64,000 nucleotides of DNA from Persicaria tinctoria (lineage: Eukaryota > Streptophyta > Magnoliopsida > Caryophyllales > Polygonaceae): contig JBANSL010000020.1 of NCBI GenBank assembly GCA_037127255.1, positions 57,175,598 through 57,239,597 of the forward strand, given 5' to 3'. The translations under genes were made by a program, and so were the position numbers. Shown in pieces: positions 1 through 11,244 of the stretch. The first letter of the stretch is position 1, and every line of letters starts with the position of its first letter. The notes beneath the pieces were generated by a model, which saw only the letters and a list, made by a program, of their open reading frames with translations, did no database searches and was not told the DNA's origin.

Positions 1-3000
1 GCTTGTCATGCTCAAGAGGCTGTGTTCTGAAATGTGATAACGCTGGAAAAACTCAAGAACTAATCATCCAACGATCTGTGACTACTCTCTATTTTCCTTT
101 TACAATAACGAGTGTTGATTTTGGAGGGTTGGATCTATTCATCCATTGTAGTTTGGTGGGTTTTGCTAGGTTTTCATATGACAAGGGAGTTGATCTGTGG
201 TTAAATCACATATGGCGCACAGAAGATCTCAGATTTGGAAATTGCTGCCCTCTTGTTTATTACTATATTGCATCATTGGTTCCTAAATCTGCATTAAACG
301 ACCCTCTTTCTTGACGATAACTATCTTTGTTACTAGGGGTTTGGTTGTCTGGACACGTAGGAGGGCATCTGATATGAAACCACAGTACATGCTAGCACAC
401 ATGGAACCGTTCTTACCAGATGATTCAGCAGTGAAAAATACCTTATTCCTTCTATTTCTTTATGAGTTATAACTTAGGATTGCCTTGACTCCTTATACAA
501 ACTTGTTGGTTGCATTGGCTAGGGATAACATATTTTTATGGTGGAATTTCATCTGACGCCGTTGAAGATTGTGTTCTTGGTCCCATCAGAGAATTTGATA
601 TCAGCTGACTTACCTCCCCTTTGTGAACTCAAACTTGATTTTACAGCAATTTCATTGTTAATGCTTAGCCTACGATATGAAAGCACTTTTTTGATATCCG
701 TTATTCGCTTGCTAGGTTCTAAATCATTGTGTATGCTCAAGAGGCTGTGTTGGGAAGTGTGATCATGCCAGGAAATCTCAAGAACTTATTATCCACTGAT
801 TTGTGACAACTCTCTTGTTTTCTTTTAACAATTTTGGGTTTTGATTTTTGGACGATCAGAACTATTCATCCATTGTAGTTTGGTGGGTTTTGCCAGGTTT
901 CATGGCACAAAGGAGTTGATCTGGTTAAAAATACCCCATGGCATACAGAAGATCTAATCAGATTTGGAATTTCCTGACATCTTCCTTCTCTAATACTACA
1001 TCACTGATTCCTAAATCCTCAGTTCACTTCCTGACCCTGTCCATGACGTCTTTCTTGATGATCCCTATCTTTGTTATCAGGGGCTTGGTTGGCTTGTCAT
1101 GTAGGAGGCTATCTGATAAGGAAACACTTTGCTAGCCGGCGTGAAAATCATTAAAAGTGAAAAATATATATTCCTTCTATTTGTTTATTGGTTATAAGAT
1201 TGGATTGCCTTGACTCCTTATACAAAATTATTGGTTGCATTGGCTAGGGTTAACATATTCATGAGGTGGAAAGACAACTCAAGATCTTGAAGATGTATTT
1301 GTCCCCTCTCTGATAATTTGAAGATTGGATTGCCTTGACTCCTTATACAAAATTTACCCGTGGAACACCTCTATACTCAATTTTACAATGATTTCATTGT
1401 TGTTGCTTAGTGAAAGCCCTTTCTTGATATGATAATTTTTTGCTTGTTAGGTTAAAAGGAATGTGTTTACGAGTGTTATCATGCAAGGCCATCCGAAAAA
1501 CTCATCCGTTGATTGTGATGAATCTCTCTTCTATCTTTATTTTCTTTGGTCTAGTATTTTGAGCCTCACCACTGCTCCCCTACTGTGTTTTGTTGGATTG
1601 TGCATGTTTCTCAGATCTTATGTAGCTTTAGGAGTTTTGAAGGCTTCGTCAGAATTTGAAATGGCTAAGCTCAATTTTTTTTTTTTTTAAATCTAATTCT
1701 CCATAATCTATTCCTAAACCTGCAGTTTTATTTTATTACTGTTTTTGTGGCTACTGCCTTTATTTCTAGGGTATTGTTGGGTGGTCATTAAGATGGAGTC
1801 TGGTGCAAACAAACTGGAAGCATTCTTATAACAGACTTCAGTAGTGAAATTTTTATTTTTCCTTGTAACTGTTTCTCAATTAGTTCAGTTTGTCACAACT
1901 CATTCTGAATATTGCTGTTTGCATTTGCTAGGGGTGACATTTGATGTTGTTGAAGATCAAGTTCTTGGGTGTCTAAAATCTACAAGTTCCCATCATATAA
2001 TCTAACATCAGCTCACTTCCCTTCAATCTTCTTTATATTTCTTTTTAATATGCTGTTGTATTTTAACCTATAATGTGGGCTCTTTCTTGATAACATTTTT
2101 TGCTTGTTAGGTTTTAAAGAAAATGTCAATTGTGTGATCTTACAAGGGCACGTGGAAGTTCTCATTTGTTGATTTTTAACCAATCCCTCCTTGCTCTATT
2201 TTTCAAGTGTCAAAAGTCAAAACTATTAATTGGTTGCTGTGTTAGCCCACATGGAAGGTTTCCTAATATATATATCCAATGGTGAAAAATATCTTATTCC
2301 TTAAATTTGTTTTTGGGTTATAATCTGTGATTGCCTCAACTGATTGTGCATTACCTCTCATTACAATATTGCATATGATAGGTATGCCATATTTTATGGA
2401 GTGGCGTTATGTTGTGTTGGCTTCCAAAGTAACCAGCAGATAATTCGACTTCCACTGAACCCCATTTCAACCTCCTAATATGTTTTTCTCACCTGAATCT
2501 GCAATGTGAAGGCTCATACTTGATAACACTATTTTCTTGTTAGGTTTGAAAGGATGTGCTTACAACCGTGATTGCGACGCCATCTGAAAGATCTCTTATC
2601 CATTGATTTGTGACACATCTCCTTGCCCTCTTTATTTTTTCCCCTAGTGTTAAAACTGTACAACCTTTGCTGTTTGGTGGTTTTTTAGGTTGAAATTCCA
2701 ATTATTCCGAGGCATTAGGGAGTTAATCTTGCTCTTCAATCGTGTGCACATTGCTTCACTCAACCATTGTCTTGTTTCAGGAAGATGGTGATTAATTGAG
2801 AATGATGTTGAACTCTTCTTTGAGAATCTGAAAGTGAATAGCTGGTCTCTTCTTTCGTAGGTATCCGTGTCAGATTTCGTTAGCTGTGTAGTGCCTTTTC
2901 GCTTTCATTTCCTATTTCCCTTGAAAGTTCTGGATGTGTAGGGGTTTCCTCGTTAGCCACCTGCTTTAGTTATTCTGTGGAGCTGGGCTGCTGCTGATCT

Positions 3001-3742
3001 GTAATGAAGATATACTGGTTTGGTTCCTTTTGAAGTAGCAGATGTTTTGGTTCTTATGCAGCGTTCTTGTGAGTTGGATTGAGGTACATCTACTAACTGC
3101 TGCACTTAGTCAAGAATTGTGGTTTGCTTTTGAGGATTGGTCCAATATTGATTTTGACTATTCATTTTCGGACTGTGGATGAGTGTGGCTCTACTCAAGT
3201 TGATGTTGTGTTCCATACGTGATTGGTTTCGCCATTTGTTGCACGCACTATGTTGTTGGTATGATAGAGAAAATGTGTCAAAACTTATGTTGGACGGGCA
3301 CGCATCTCACCTATGGAGTGTTCTGAGATATAGTCATGCTTTCAAATTTTGACTAGATTTCTGAATCTCTGGTTGTTTCTCATTGTGGGCATTGGAAATA
3401 CTTGCAATATGAAAAGTGGGACTCAGAGTAGAAGAGACGAGGATTTCATGTTAGATGAATTCTGTTGTTAATACTTTATAGGAGTTTAGCACATGCTGGT
3501 TGTTTTCTAGCAGATCTCTGTTTTGAGGATTATTGATTCATGATGGCTTTTAGCTGATTCATGTAATATTTATTAATTTGAACCTTGTTTTTGGACTGTG
3601 CATCATGCCATTTATTTTGTCAAATGTGCTACTTTTGATCCTTTGCCAGTTGTGCTCAGTCTGGGTATATTGGACATGTAATTTCTGTTTCATTGATAAT
3701 AATTGGGTTCTTGCTCTTTATTTATTGCTTGCTAGCTAGGTG

Positions 3743-3824
3743 ATAACACGTTTTTAACTCCGCTTGTGCCCTGTCACACAACCGGTCCCAAGCCCGGAAA
3801 AAAGGAGGAGGGGAGACGTGTTAT
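3743..3824 (+). ncRNA. Twister self-cleaving ribozyme, copy A
   Basis: Seen: closing stem P1 ATAACACG (3743-3750) with CGTGTTAT (3817-3824), all 8 pairs Watson-Crick; TAAC at 3755-3758; CTCC (3758-3761) able to pair with GGAG (3804-3807); an accessory hairpin TTGTG/CACAA; then CCGGTCCCAAGCCCGG, an A-rich linker and GGAGGAGGGG. Known: the order UAAC, GC, CCGG-UCCCAAGC-CCGG, A-rich linker, GGAGGG is the conserved core of the twister class, and in plants it is close to the rice twister used for crystallography. Inference: a type-P1 twister that would cleave between U3755 and A3756. It lies at the 3' end of the modular non-coding locus. A second copy at 25483-25564 shows covariation in P1. Confidence 0.85.
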
Positions 3825-4115
3825 ACATTATTCACTTCATTAGATTCTTAGTATATCTGTTTTTAAATGATTCCTCTCTTAATGTTACTATGCATATGTT
3901 GTGATGCTTCTTTCTTATATTGTTTTCTGATAGTAGTTGAGATACTTCCCTCCATAATGATATGAACCTTCTCTGCGCCTGATTTTTTGTGGATATTTTC
4001 CTGTTTTTTGCTCTGTTCTCTTGGGAATATGTGATTTGAGGCATGCGGGGTGGATGGGGATTAGTATTTTCATTGTCATTTTAGTTGCTTAGACCATGAA
4101 TATCGGTGAATGTTG

Positions 4116-4129
4116 AAGGAGAGGATTAC
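4116..4129. repeat. Target-site duplication of LINE-1 (left)
   Basis: AAGGAGAGGATTAC, identical at 9522-9535. The uninterrupted empty site is present once in copy B at 25920-25933. Confidence 0.92.
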
Positions 4130-4157
4130 TTCTTTTTTTTTTGAAGCAAGATAAAGT

Positions 4158-7100
4158 TTAGGTCGGGTCGGCCGCAGCAGAGGCCCTTCCTAGCGCGTCC
4201 TTCCGGACGAGAACTCTCAGTTCTGGATCATCCTCACAGCAAGCGTCGGCAGGGGAGACATGGGCACTACGCGCAAGGTAGTCAGCCACAGCATTCGATT
4301 CCCTGAAAATATGACGAATAGCAACATGAGTAAATGACGAAATATCAGACAGAATATCCGCTTGTAGCAGCTCGATCGGCCAGGGACATTTCCAATCCCC
4401 TAATAGGACTTTTATCACCAAAAGATTGTCTCCTTCGATAAGAAGTGTAGACAGGTTCAGCTCCTTAGCCCTTGACAATCCCATCCTGAGGCCGAGATTT
4501 TCGGCATAAATGACCGAAATATTCGTGCAAACAGATCTGCCAGCCGAGACAACTAAACCGTCAGAGTCGCGGATGACAAAACCATAAGACGAGTTACCAT
4601 TTTGGATAATCGAACCATCGAAATTTAGCTTGTAACTATTCGGTGGTGGTTTGTCCCACTTCCCGGACCGATCTTGTGGCCTGGCTTTCGATCCACTAGT
4701 ACTAATTGGCTGGTCGAGATTGCTCCTACGATAGTTAGGTAAGGGGGTCAAAGGGCCAGATGGATCATCATCTAGAAGCTTTGATTGTTTCCAAATGTGA
4801 GTAGTAGTGTTGTGTAACAGTAGGATTTCATTAACTGTTACCTTCTTCGTGTGTTCGAAAACAAGTTGATTTCTAAAAAACCACATGGCCCACCATGCTG
4901 AGGCTAGAGTAGCAAAGGAGGTCGACCCAATCGCAACTTTGATCGCAGTAAGAGGAAAAACATAACCCATGCCACCAGCAGAAATATGTCTAGGGATATG
5001 GATATGTAAAGCTTTACGTAAAGCAGTAGCCATAGGACATCGAAGGAGAATATGATCCCTCGATTCATTTGTATTGTCACAGAAGGTGCAACCAGCAGGT
5101 ACAGCGACATGCGACCTCTGTAGTCTTGTCTTAGTCGGTAGACCGTCCCTGGAGATTTTCCATAGAAAATGTCGTACCTTAGGGGGAACATCGAGACTCC
5201 AGATCCAAGCACAATCGAAATCTTGCGACCCGGTGTGTGCAGATAAGAAGGAGTTGGCGGAGGCGGTTGAGAACCAGCCATTTTTGCTTGGCCCCCAATA
5301 CAGACGGTCTGAGATCGGATTACTTGGTAAGGTGATACCCATAATGTGGTTTATATCATCATGTGTCAGCAAATTTTTTAGTGCGTCCTCTATGAATGGT
5401 TTGTTCCATTGTCTGTTTGAGATGAAATGAGCCACCGAAACGCTTGCAAGATGAGCCGGTATGGGGATCAGTGTTTTGGAACTCAACGGCTTCTCAAAAG
5501 CCCAATTATGGGACCAGAAATCAATAGTTTCTCCATTTCCAACCCGCCATTGAAGACCCGGGAGGAACTGATGCCTGATGGACATAAGGCGGGACCATTG
5601 CCAAGAGGTATTACCCTTTTTGTTATAACTATAAAGGTCGTTCCCTTTCAAGTATTTATGTGAGATGACTCGAACCCAAATGTTGTCTGGTTCTGCAATG
5701 ATCTTCCAAAGAAGCTTCATTTGTAGCACAATATTCATAGATTCCGCTTTATGAATCCCTAACCCACCTTTCATCGTGTCTGAACAGATCTTGTCCCAAC
5801 TAATAAGCGGCGTAGCTTTTGTGGTTTTGTTCCAAAAGAATTGTCTATACACTTTGTCAAGTTCGTGAAGAACGTGGGAGGGTAGAAGGAAAGCTTGCAT
5901 TAGAAAAATTGGTTTGGCACTCAAATTTGCCTTGATAAGCACCCGGCGCCCTTCGGCAGAAAGGTTGGATGCTTTCCATTTTGTGAGCTGGTTTCTGGTC
6001 TTGAGGACCACATCAGCGAAGGTATCCCTATTAGTCCTGCCGTTGACTACAGGGCAGCCCAAATATTTGTCAAAATTGTTTGCTTGTGGAATACCAAGTA
6101 CGGCAATTGTCGAAGCTATTGCGGTAGCAGTTGTGTTTGGAGATGCCTGGAAACTGGATTTATGCAGATTTACCTTCTGTCCTGAAATTAGACAGTATCT
6201 GTCTAGAATAGACAGTACCGAAATACATGCCGATTGGGATGCTTTGCAGAAAATGAGAATATCGTCAGCAAACGCTAGAAAGGGAATCTTGAATCCCGTA
6301 CGACCAAAACAAATGCCTAGGTCCTTACTAGCAAGGCCTTGGTTGTGCAGTGTACGTGCTAGTACCTCCGATGCTAGGATAAAGAGAAAGGGGGAGAGTG
6401 GGTCTCCTTGTCTTAAGCCTCTGGTGGGTTGGAAAACCGTGGTAGGTTCATCATTAACCAGGACCGAGTAGGATACAGTTGAAATGCATTCTTTTATTTT
6501 ATTGATGAATTGATCATTGAATCCGTACTTGGATAGAACTTGGAACAGAAACGGCCATTCAATGCGGTCGTATGCCTTTTCCATATCAAGCTTAAGGGCA
6601 ACCATGCCCGTTTTGCCTTTCTTTAAGCGGAAAGAATGCAAGGCTTCATGAGCAATCAGAATATTGTCCTGAATAGCTCTCCCTTTTGTGAAAGCTCCCT
6701 GTAGGGGGTGTATCAGTTTGTCAAAAAATTTCGTTAGCCGTGCTGAAATAACTTTAGCTATAATTTTATAGATTGTAGAACATAAACTGATTGGTCTGTA
6801 GTGGTGTACGGCAGTTGGCACGTCACATTTTGGGAGAAGCGTGATGAAAGTATGGTTCGTTTGGCGTAGTAACCTACCACTGGTGAAGAAGGCCTTAACG
6901 GCCTTTATTACAGAAGGGCCCACAGTGGGCCAGAACTTTTGATAGAAACCAGGTGGGAAGCCGTCAGGTCCCGGAGCCTTATCTGGGCTCATAGCAAAAA
7001 TAGCCGCTTTTATCTCATTGTTTGTAACAGGAGCAGATAGCATATCATTATCAGTCTGAGTAACCAGCGATGGGATAACCGCTAGGTTTGGAGATAAATC

Positions 7101-8354
7101 CGGAGCAGAATTCGAAGATGCTCTGAAACGAGCCTTGAAATCGCGAACAAATTCTTGTTGGATTGTGTGGAAATAAGTTGTGGACTGACCACCTGGCAGT
7201 AGGATAGACTTGATCATTTTCCTGCCCCTTTTCGCAGTGGCGATCTTATGAAAATAGCCTGAGTTGGAGTCATTTAGTTTTGTATGTTTAACTTTAGCCC
7301 GCTGGCTCCAGTAGCGCCGGTGAAAATCGAGCATGCCCTCTCTTTTGTTGAGTAGTTGTTTATGGATTTGGACATCCTTGCAGTTGTAATTTGAGATAAG
7401 CGATGTCTGTAAACTAAGGAGCTTTTGATCCGTTACAAGGATTTGGTTGTGAATATTGCGTACCGTATTCTTATGCCACGTTTTGGAAAGTCGTTTAAGA
7501 ACTTTTGCCTTGTGAAGCAATTTAAACATCAAGGAGCCTTGTGGGTTCGCCCTCCAAGCCTGCGAGACTATGTTTCTGTAATCAGCCCTTGATGCCCAAG
7601 CCAAATCGAATTTAAAAGGTCTGTTTTTGGGTTGAATGTTGTGGCGAAAGTCTGTGGAGATCGGAGCATGATCAGATCGTGTAAATGGATGGATCTGAAT
7701 GCGCAGTGACTCGAAAATGGTAAGCATGTCCGTGTGGATGAGTAGGCGGTCAAGTTTTTCTAAACAAAGGACCACCTCATTCGATTTCCGTTGCCAGGTA
7801 AACTGGCCCCCAATAGAAGGTACTTCTAGTAGTGATAGTCTGTTCTTTAAGTTTAGTAAACGTGTGAATCGGGCGTTTGAAGGGTAGGCACCTCCAAGCT
7901 TATCAGCTGGGATGGCTATTTCATTAAGATCACCCATAATACAGTAAGGAATGACAAGTGACTGAATATAAGGGGTGATTGTATCCCAAAAAGATGCTTT
8001 ATGCCGCTCATCTGGAGGGGCATAGACCACCAGAAAAGCGAACGAGCGCTTCGTAGCGTAGTCTGAGTAGTTGAAATGAATGAATCGGTGCTGAACCGAA
8101 ATAAGGTCTATGGAACCTTGTGCCGCAGAGAAATCTTTCCATAGAAGACAGATTCCCCCGGAAAAGCCAATCGCTGGATCAAAAGCTACATTCGTGAACC
8201 CACACTTACGCAGTGTACTTTCAGAAGGAACCTTGTCAGTCTTAGTTTCTAAAAGAGCTATAACGTTTATACTATTATTTTGACAGAAAATATCCACATT
8301 TGTTCAGAAGTTACGGCTCCGGATGCCGCATGAATTCCATGTACAGATATTCAT
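4158..8354 (-). pseudogene. LINE ORF2: endonuclease, reverse transcriptase, RNase H (one premature stop)
   Basis: Replicative polyprotein that nicks target DNA and reverse-transcribes the element RNA. The likely start is the ATG at 8354-8352, which overlaps the upstream ORF's stop as ATGA. A TGA at 8306-8304 (codon 17) interrupts the endonuclease N-terminus, after which the frame is open for 1379 residues (8297-4158, opening with GTG). Numbered from 8297: APE endonuclease ~1-220 with GDLNEI, KLDRLL and SDHAP motifs; reverse transcriptase ~420-700 with PGPDGFPPGFYQ, LDMEKAYDRIEW, GLRQGDPLSPFLF and catalytic FADD at 676-679; zinc-binding RVT region ~1065-1120 with the C-x2-C motif of CTFCDN and a following H/C; plant-type RNase H ~1225-1350 with DGS (D1227), AEN, EGD and ESNAVAD. 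Full family length. A single suppressed or reverted codon would make it intact. Confidence 0.9.
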
Positions 8355-9310
8355 AAAAACCTTATTGAGCTAACAGTTTGTACTAATCTAGGAGTGACTG
8401 GCTCATTTTTTAAGCAAGAAACCATAATAGAGATGGTTCTGTTGCAATAAACGCGTTTTTGAAGTCCGATTATGGTTATAAAACCTGAGTAAGAAGAATC
8501 TGTGTAAGGGATATCTCGGCCAGAAACCCAACTTTTGATGGTAACAAATTCATGATTAGGCATCACGTTGGGTATTGGTAAACTGATCCGGGTTTGCACC
8601 TGGCTCACGAAGGAAACCAGATGGCCCCTATTGACCCATGTCGATGGGTTGTATAAGCCGTGGGCGTGTTTCCCCGCAGTTGGTGTGCTATCCGAGTATG
8701 TGTTGAGTACAGGGATGCCGACTAGGAGGTTTGGGGTCTTAATGATTGGTCTGCAACTATGAATAAGTGAGCTATGTTTTGTTAAGAATAAAATCCGGCC
8801 TTTGTATAATATTAGGTTGTGTAAACCCATCCCGTTTGAGCTAGTCATGCTGAAGACTAAATTAAAACCATCGGTCAGTTCGTATGCTTTAACAAATTTG
8901 GGTGTATTAATGAACCCAATTTTTTGACTGATAAGTAACCTTTGTGAGGTGAATAAGTCCGGTAAGGACAACGAGATTAGCGAGCCCGGTTCGGACCATA
9001 CACTGAGCAACCTATCAGCACATAAAAATGTAATTACATGAATAAGGTAGAGCATAATATAAAGGGCCAACCCAATAAAAGTAATGGCCAAAGGTGGACA
9101 GTACTTGTGATGAAAATAGATTACATTGAAGTTCAAGGTAACCCAGCAGTGGATACAAAATGGAGTTGAATCAAAGAACAAACCCAAATTCATCAAAAAA
9201 GAAGAAAGGCAGCGTAAGGAAGTCAAACTCCTAGCAACTAACATCTTGTTAACTTGCAAAACAAGCGAGACTAATGAAATCCAACACAGGACACGCAGCT
9301 TGTATAACAT
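8351..9310 (-). CDS. Open frame at the LINE ORF1 position, unrecognised
   Basis: An uninterrupted frame runs through the whole 5' part of LINE-1 and even into flanking DNA (to 9658). Within the element the first ATG is at 9310-9308, giving about 319 residues ending immediately upstream of ORF2 with an ATGA overlap. I see neither the DUF4283-type RNA-binding fold nor the CCHC zinc knuckle expected of plant L1 ORF1. The first third is very rich in Leu, Cys, Trp and Phe, reflecting T-rich DNA; the last ~100 residues are more ordinary. It may be a degenerate or replaced ORF1, or a stop-free 5' leader. The overlap with ORF2 argues for some coding role; the composition argues against it. Confidence 0.35.
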   Translation of the reverse strand: MLYKLRVLCWISLVSLVLQVNKMLVARSLTSLRCLSSFLMNLGLFFDSTPFCIHCWVTLNFNVIYFHHKYCPPLAITFIGLALYIMLYLIHVITFLCADRLLSVWSEPGSLISLSLPDLFTSQRLLISQKIGFINTPKFVKAYELTDGFNLVFSMTSSNGMGLHNLILYKGRILFLTKHSSLIHSCRPIIKTPNLLVGIPVLNTYSDSTPTAGKHAHGLYNPSTWVNRGHLVSFVSQVQTRISLPIPNVMPNHEFVTIKSWVSGRDIPYTDSSYSGFITIIGLQKRVYCNRTISIMVSCLKNEPVTPRLVQTVSSIRFL

Positions 9311-9521
9311 AAAAGCCGGGAGCACATAGCAGTGCAATGGACGCCAACCCCAGGCTAGGATGCAGCCACCCACAACACCGCCGAGGGCACCCAAAGCAAT
9401 CCAGCAGCCAAAGGCAAGAGAGCAGTACCTGAAATCAAACGACAGCAAGGGACAGACCACACCAAACCCACAGTAGAGGAAAAGGCTAAAGTGCAATTGA
9501 CTGATTGAAGGTATAAGGTAT

Positions 9522-9610
9522 AAGGAGAGGATTACATATATGGCATAAACCCACACATACATAGAAGTTGCTATTCCCATTATCATTTTAACTTTTGATG
9601 AATTTTGGTG
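9522..9610 (+). repeat. Copy A resumes after LINE-1
   Basis: From the second target duplication on, the sequence again matches copy B (25920-~26010): the shared stretch includes ATGGCATAAACCCACACAT and GAATTTTGGTGTAAAA, then homology is lost. Confidence 0.8.
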
Positions 9611-9778
9611 TAAAAAAACCCGGCACTTCATATTGGGGAGGTCCCCTCTTTCGTACATAATTAATCATATGCTAACATTGTTATTTGTCAACGGAATGTT
9701 ATTGAAAGTGTTGAATGCCCTTAAAGGTTCTGTGATCTTGCAATTTTTTTTTTAGAAAATAACACATATGGATTCTTG
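9611..9778. other. AT-rich spacer, nothing recognised
   Basis: Short non-coding stretch between the end of copy-A homology and a tandem repeat. No gene, terminus or RNA seen. Confidence 0.5.
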
Positions 9779-10026
9779 TTTAGTTTGCCTAATGGATCAA
9801 TAATCTTTTAAATAAAAAAAGATTATGCGATTAATGGGTTTTTTAATTATAATTTTGCTTCATTTTTTCTCCAAAAATAAATAATGTAAATGGATCTATG
9901 ACTTTTAGTTTGCCTAATGGATCAACAATCTTTTAAATAAAAAAAGATTATGTGATTAATGGGTTTTTTAATTATAATTTTGCTTCATTTTTTCTCCAAA
10001 AATAAATAATGTAAACGGATCTATGA
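9779..10026. repeat. 124-bp tandem duplication (two units)
   Basis: Units 9779-9902 and 9903-10026 begin TTTAGTTTGCCTAATGGATC and differ at only a few positions, indicating a recent local tandem duplication of AT-rich non-coding DNA. Confidence 0.92.
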
Positions 10027-10030
10027 CTTG

Positions 10031-11244
10031 TTAGAGCATGTGCAATGGTGATCCTTGGGGCTCTTATAGTTGCCACATACCATCCATGGCTCGATTGGAA
10101 GAGCGTGAGCAACATGATGAGCAGCCTAGCTGCAGCTCCGAAAGTGCATCTTTGCCTCCCTAATCGCAGCCACCTCAGCCCGAATCTGCCCCCTACCATA
10201 ACAGTCACTTTCGCCTTAGCCACCACCGTCGCGCAGTCCGATTCCACTACCACATGCTCCATATCAGGCTCAAGAGCCGGCTGCAATCCCCACATAATCG
10301 CCTCTCCCTCTGCTGCCTCCGCTCCAGGCCATCCCACACATCTTTGATCTGCATAAAAACAAGCATCCCCATTGTCACCCTTGCTATCACCCCCACTCCA
10401 CATCCCTTATCCTTATCAACCGCATCATCACAATTAACTTTAATCCAGCCCGCCAGAGGCCTCTCCCACCTAGCTTCCTCCCGTGGACTAAAATGACTAG
10501 GGAAAATAGCTTGCTAAAAGAGAATATTTTACAAAATATTTTACAAAATATTTTCTTTTGGCCTATTATACAGTTTTGTTTTTCCCCTCGTTGGCCAATT
10601 TTGGCAGGGTAAACTTCATGTAAATACTAATATAATCCTGAACTTTCACATCTTATTTCCGTCACTCGATCCTAACTTTATCCTTTCGATTTGAATCAAC
10701 AGTGAATTCATCTCAAATATCATCATCTCACTCTTCAAACAAAACTATTGAGATTTTTAATTCTATCTTTGATTCATTTGAACAGGGTCAAAATGTGTTA
10801 TTTCGTATGTATGTCAATAACATGAAATAGTTATGAAGAGAGTAATTCAGATCTACCCGAATATTTTTTTTTATTATAATTTTGATGAATATATAATAAA
10901 ATAGATTAGTGTCATTTTTGAAAAAAATTATTTATGCAATAATAATTCAAATATGTCAAATATTATAGTCATATCGAAGAACTCTTGAATATCTTTACAA
11001 TACTACAACTTTTATTTTTAATTAAAATCATAACTATATAATATATAGATTTATAATTTTATTATTTATAGATTTACATAAATATTAAACAGTTAAAAAT
11101 AAATAAATAAATAAATAGCAGTTGACCTTTCTTTTGGAAATAGGCCAAAAACAAAAATGTTAAAATGGGTTTTGACCTAGGATGGGAGCAAACTTATGCA
11201 ACCAAAACCCATTTTTTGGTTTATCATTGGAGATGGCCTTAGGC
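10031..11244. mobile_element. Possible non-autonomous DNA transposon with captured gene fragment
   Basis: The left edge TTAGAGCATGTGCAATGGTG (10031-10050) and the right edge TTATCATTGGAGATGGCCTT (11221-11240, inverted) are imperfect inverted repeats of the 'gagcatctccaatgg' kind common at termini of plant DNA transposons. The interior holds an RNase H fragment (10040-10403) followed by ~700 bp of AT-rich DNA. No clear target duplication was found, so the boundaries are tentative. Confidence 0.3.
10040..10403 (-). pseudogene. Plant RNase H-like (RVT_3) fragment
   Basis: Read on the minus strand the frame contains AEAAEGEAIMWGLQPAL and VVVESDCATVV, which match the Glu and Asp blocks of the RNase H-like domain at the end of plant LINE ORF2 and of related stand-alone proteins. 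In another frame, closer to 10040, there is an HHVAHAL-like motif corresponding to the family's C-terminal NxVAHxLA block, so a frameshift separates the two. No reverse transcriptase is attached. Most likely a fragment of a LINE or RNase H gene carried in the surrounding element; not functional. Confidence 0.5.

Larger units (their letters stand above)
1..4129 (+). repeat. Non-coding modular repeat locus, copy A (left part)
   Basis: No open reading frame of note. The sequence is built from diverged modules of roughly 175 nt, each opening with a pyrimidine-rich stretch and TTGCTAGG or TTACTAGG (for example near 165, 338, 519, 710), followed 50-75 nt later by variants of GCCATCAGA or AGATCTNATCAGATTTGG. 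It matches copy B from about 22257 to 25933 in the same orientation, with local insertions and deletions (for example extra sequence near 1000-1400 and 2215-2450). The last ~1 kb (2760-3740) is less modular and leads to the twister ribozyme. The copy probably begins left of the window and is interrupted at 4130 by a LINE. The + strand is assigned because the ribozyme is on it. Confidence 0.75.
4130..9521 (-). mobile_element. LINE-1 (L1-type non-LTR retrotransposon), nearly intact
   Basis: A 5.4-kb minus-strand element flanked by an exact 14-bp target-site duplication. A poly(A) tail (read as T's on the + strand, 4130-4142) lies at its 3' end. It encodes a long endonuclease-reverse transcriptase-RNase H ORF2 with only one premature stop, preceded by an open frame at the ORF1 position. 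Comparison with the empty site in copy B proves insertion after the A/B duplication. The exact duplication and nearly open ORF2 indicate a recent insertion. Confidence 0.93.

Noticed and set aside
3832..4044. 70-codon minus-strand frame beside the ribozyme.
   Set aside because: The equivalent frame is not kept in copy B, which has insertions and deletions there.
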